Of a stretch of 64,000 bases of DNA, positions 61,073 through 64,000 are shown piece after piece (the stretch's first letter is position 1; the number at the start of each line of letters is the position of its first letter). The notes below the pieces were generated by a model, which was not told the origin of the DNA, searched no databases, and was given only the letters and a program-made list of their open reading frames with translations. This stretch comes from Planococcus citri (Eukaryota > Arthropoda > Insecta > Hemiptera > Pseudococcidae): NCBI RefSeq assembly GCF_950023065.1, contig NC_088677.1, positions 76,595,469 to 76,659,468 on the forward strand, written 5' to 3'. The position numbers were made by a program, and so were the translations under genes.

Positions 61073-61858
61073 ACTACCCAGAAATATGGCTCAAAAGTCC
61101 ACCGATGAAAAGTTTTCAACGCTTGTCACCTCGGTGCTTCGATAATTCGAAATTATTCCAATCAAATTAATCGAAAAATGAAGGATGATTTCGCATTATC
61201 GTTATTAATCAACGTATGGAGAATTCGCTTGACGTAATTTTGAAAACTTATCGGTATAAATCATCAAAAAAACATACAGCGTGTATCTAATGCCAAGTTA
61301 TCAAGGGAAATAAGGTTTACAGGATTTCCCGCTGGATATTAGGTTACATAATACATTCGAAAAAGAGACGCATACTTACAGCTGTTATCAGAATCAAGCG
61401 AACAAACGTTTGCTGCTGTTTTATCTATCTTGATAATTTCAATATTTGATTATAGATGAGCAAGAGCTGTCAACTGACATTTTTTAAATAGCGGTGTATC
61501 CGAATTTTCCAAATTAAACCATTTATCTCGCTTTTTTTGAAAAATACCGTATCACACCAGTAAAAAAAAGTGACAATTTCGCAACGAGAATTTTGTTTTC
61601 ATCAAACATCCACTGGCCAATCGATTAGTCACCGAATAAAACGGAAATTCATATGAAAAATTGTCAAACTACAGGAAAGCAGACGACAGGAAGCTTCAAC
61701 AATGAAAATGCACAGTTCGTCATACATATTGCATTTGATGCACGTTACTTTTCGTGTTATCCCGCAACTCTTCATTTGTGGTTTCGGTTTTTACGCGCGT
61801 TAAACGTATTAGTTTTGTAACTCTGCGTGATCGAGTAGTACATTTCGATCGAGACAAA
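60461..61858. other. Region between the ankyrin pseudogene and the ankyrin gene
   Basis: 60490-60740 holds two diverged copies of a ~135-bp unit (CAAAAATTTTCAAAAAATTG...GATTGG.CAGCT). Poly-T tracts lie at about 60859-60886 and 61039-61068. 61100-61858 is AT-rich upstream DNA of the ankyrin gene without an assignable promoter. Confidence 0.5.
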
Positions 61859-64000
61859 ATGACCAATCAACAAACTTTATTGTTTTTGTTCAAACAACGA
61901 AAAACGAACGAGTTTATTGAACTCTTGAAATGCCCAGACATTGACGTCAATTATTTTTACGGAGAACCAGATAACGGTACGTTATTAGACTTGGCTTGCC
62001 GATCCAGCGGAAACTGCGAGTATGTTCATCATCTCTTACAGAATGGAGCTTCACTGACACGTGAGAATCAAGTGACTGGTAAACTTGCGTTACACGAAGC
62101 TGTCGCACATATGGACACGGATACGATGCATCATCTCGGTACGTTCCTGCCAAAAGTTATCGCACAAGAAGACGAATTTGGTAACACATTTATGCAAAAA
62201 GTTGTTGAGAAAAACGATATCGTACTAATGAGGCTCCTAGCTCGTCATTGTCCTCGAAGCGTCGATTATAATCCAAAAGCTCCTTACTTCGCATTGCTTC
62301 GAGGAAGCATTGAAGCAGCCAGAGTGTTCATTCAGAACTACGATGTGGACGAGGAATTCGTAAAGGATTCTCAAAATCGAGCTCGTACTTGTCGTGACGT
62401 AATATTGGAAACATATCCCCAATTAGAACCAGAACTGCCAACTAGGTCGCCAAGTGAGTTCCCAGAGATTTTATTTTCGTATCTGCGTAGACGTGCACCT
62501 GAATTGTTTTTAAATCGAATTGCCGAATTGAACACGGAAATGCTGAATGATAGCCATAGCCTTAATGATGGTGACAAAACCTATCTACATTTAGCTTGCC
62601 AATACAATTACATGGATGTGGTAGAAGCGTTGTTGAAAAGAAACGTAGACCTGAATAAGGTTACTCACGGTCCTCTGGTAGGAACTCCAATAATGTTTGC
62701 AGCTCGTAATGGCCATTATGAAATCGTTGAGAAGTTATTCAATATACCCCAAGTTGAGCTGCAAATTAAAGGAATCGGGTCTGTTTTGCATTGCGTGGTG
62801 CAAGGAATGGGTAAAGGGAATTGTGAATCAACTGAACATCGCAGATGTCTAAAACTATTCTTGGATTGTGTTTCCGGTGATGCCAGCAGATTATCTATAG
62901 ATTGTATCGATGAATCTGGTAGGCCTGCTCTCTTTTGGGCAATAGACAACAATAACGAATGGGCAATTGATTCTCTCATCCATGCTTATGATGTTGGCAC
63001 GCAAATATTGAACCATAGCATCAATGAAAACGGCTGGTACTGTCTACATTTAGCTTGCTATCACAATCGCATAGACATAGTAGATACACTGTTGGAAAGA
63101 AACGTCGACCTGAATAAAGTAACTCTACGTCCTCATAAAGAAACTCCAATAATGATAGCAGCTCGTGCAGGTCACTATGAAATCGTTGAAAAGTTATTCA
63201 ATATACCCCAAGTTGAACTGCAAATTACAGGAAGGTGGTCCGTTTTGCATTCGGTGGTGAAAGGAATGGGTAAAGGGAATTGTGAATCAACTGAACATCG
63301 CAGATGTCTAAAACTATTCTTGGATTGTGTTTCCGGTGATGCCAGCAGATTATCTATAGATTGTATCGATGAATCTGGTAGGCCTGCTCTCTTTTGGGCA
63401 ATAGACAACAATAACGAATGGGCAATTGATTCTCTCATCCATGCTTATGATGTTGGCACGCAAATATTGAACCATAGCATCAATGAAAACGGCTGGTACT
63501 GTCTACATTTAGCTTGCTATCACAATCGCATAGACATAGTAGATACACTGTTGGAAAGAAACGTCGACCTGAATAAAGTAACTCTACGTCCTCATAAAGA
63601 AACTCCAATAATGATAGCAGCTCGTGCAGGTCACTATGAAATCGTTGAAAAGTTATTCAATATACCCCAAGTTGAACTGCAAATTACAGGAAGGTGGTCC
63701 GTTTTGCATTCGGTGGTGAAAGGAATGGGTAAAGGGAATTGTGAATCAACTGAACATCGCAGATGTCTAAAACTATTCTTGGATTGTGTTTCCGGTGATG
63801 CCAGCAGATTATCTATAGATTGTATCGATGAATCTGGTAGGCCTGCTCTCTTTTGGGCAATAGACAACAATAACGAATGGGCAATTGATTCTCTCATCCA
63901 TGCTTATGATGTTGGCACGCAAATATTGAACCATAGCATCAATGAAAACGGCTGGTACTATCTACATTTAGCTTGCTATCACAATCGCATGGACATAGTA
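61859..64000 (+). CDS. Ankyrin-repeat protein with tandem 153-residue units, partial (3' end off the right edge)
   Basis: An open frame of 714 codons from ATG 61859 to the window end with no stop or intron. Ankyrin-type repeats are visible: TLLDLACRS...VHHLLQNGAS, THGPLVGTPIMFAARNGHYE, YLHLACQYNYMDVVEALLKR, DLNKV, CLHLACYHNRIDIVDTLLER. A unit of 153 residues starts near 62570 and recurs at 63029, 63488 and 63947 (spacing 459 bases); the copies from 63029 and 63488 appear identical or nearly so, while the first is diverged. There is no signal peptide or membrane segment so far. Family: soluble ANK scaffold; specific function unknown. It has an inverted decayed paralog 1.4 kb upstream. It lies opposite to IRE1 and may sit inside an IRE1 intron. 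The identical repeats are either very young or an assembly artefact. Confidence 0.85.
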   Translation, partial: MTNQQTLLFLFKQRKTNEFIELLKCPDIDVNYFYGEPDNGTLLDLACRSSGNCEYVHHLLQNGASLTRENQVTGKLALHEAVAHMDTDTMHHLGTFLPKVIAQEDEFGNTFMQKVVEKNDIVLMRLLARHCPRSVDYNPKAPYFALLRGSIEAARVFIQNYDVDEEFVKDSQNRARTCRDVILETYPQLEPELPTRSPSEFPEILFSYLRRRAPELFLNRIAELNTEMLNDSHSLNDGDKTYLHLACQYNYMDVVEALLKRNVDLNKVTHGPLVGTPIMFAARNGHYEIVEKLFNIPQVELQIKGIGSVLHCVVQGMGKGNCESTEHRRCLKLFLDCVSGDASRLSIDCIDESGRPALFWAIDNNNEWAIDSLIHAYDVGTQILNHSINENGWYCLHLACYHNRIDIVDTLLERNVDLNKVTLRPHKETPIMIAARAGHYEIVEKLFNIPQVELQITGRWSVLHSVVKGMGKGNCESTEHRRCLKLFLDCVSGDASRLSIDCIDESGRPALFWAIDNNNEWAIDSLIHAYDVGTQILNHSINENGWYCLHLACYHNRIDIVDTLLERNVDLNKVTLRPHKETPIMIAARAGHYEIVEKLFNIPQVELQITGRWSVLHSVVKGMGKGNCESTEHRRCLKLFLDCVSGDASRLSIDCIDESGRPALFWAIDNNNEWAIDSLIHAYDVGTQILNHSINENGWYYLHLACYHNRMDIV
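63029..64000 (+). repeat. 459-bp in-frame tandem repeat within the ankyrin gene
   Basis: The unit from AACGGCTGGTACTGTCTACA (63029) repeats at 63488 and begins again at 63947, with a few substitutions at the last start (TACTATCTAC, CGCATGGAC). An older copy starts near 62570. 459 is divisible by three, so gain or loss of units keeps the frame. Confidence 0.95.

Noticed and set aside
61947..63897. Minus-strand frames repeated every 459 bases
   Set aside because: Shadows of the ankyrin gene on the opposite strand, repeated because the gene is.

Overview
This is a eukaryotic, strongly AT-rich window with spliced genes: GT/AG introns, in-frame exon joins across several phases, AATAAA signals and no operon-like packing. 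Gene content (autophagy, unfolded-protein response, tRNA modification, cytosolic ribosome), small introns in some genes beside one intron of about 19.7 kb, and mariner, hAT-like and Jockey-like relics suggest an arthropod, most likely an insect. That placement is inference. No bacterial, organellar or viral genome is seen.

Layout. 1-2103 (-): 5' part of TRMT2A, running off the left edge. 2104-5682: intergenic, with a large imperfect inverted repeat (about 3230-4910) in an AT-rich minisatellite. 5683-6215 (-): RpL34, three coding exons. 6910-7782 (+): intronless AUH-like mitochondrial enoyl-CoA hydratase. 8768-9817 (-): MMD/PAQR-type seven-transmembrane protein, tail to tail with AUH. 10768-49005 (+): the largest gene, a WIPI2/Atg18 PROPPIN autophagy protein in nine coding exons over about 38 kb, with a candidate alternative first exon at 18254-18318 and a candidate in-frame cassette exon near 48339-48395. 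Its introns hold most of the unusual DNA: arrays of a CGTTCGCGAACG palindrome, families of TTTTTGCCAAAAATTG-type repeats, tandem duplications, two hAT-like MITEs, a decayed mariner transposase carrying a nested foldback MITE, and a Jockey-type gag zinc-knuckle relic. 49930-52250: a five-unit tandem array of about 460 bp. 52740-53630: an ATCTGATC-rich degenerate array. 54285-56672 (-): the last two exons of IRE1/ERN1 (KEN RNase domain plus a long tail); the kinase exons are not visible and should lie beyond the right edge. 56673-61858: a 112-bp-arm hairpin, a Penelope-like hairpin fragment and a frameshifted inverted ankyrin pseudogene. 61859-64000 (+): an open ankyrin-type gene with no stop before the edge, built partly of near-identical 459-bp in-frame tandem repeats.

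The housekeeping genes are not an obvious functional cluster. WIPI2 (phagophore PI3P effector) and IRE1 (ER stress sensor) are convergent neighbours, but the sequence gives no sign of co-regulation. The most interesting material is the repeat biology (palindrome arrays, hairpin loci, the young ankyrin duplication with its inverted decayed paralog) and the undescribed alternative exons of WIPI2. All exon calls were made by eye from splice motifs and reading-frame continuity plus remembered family motifs; no alignment was run.
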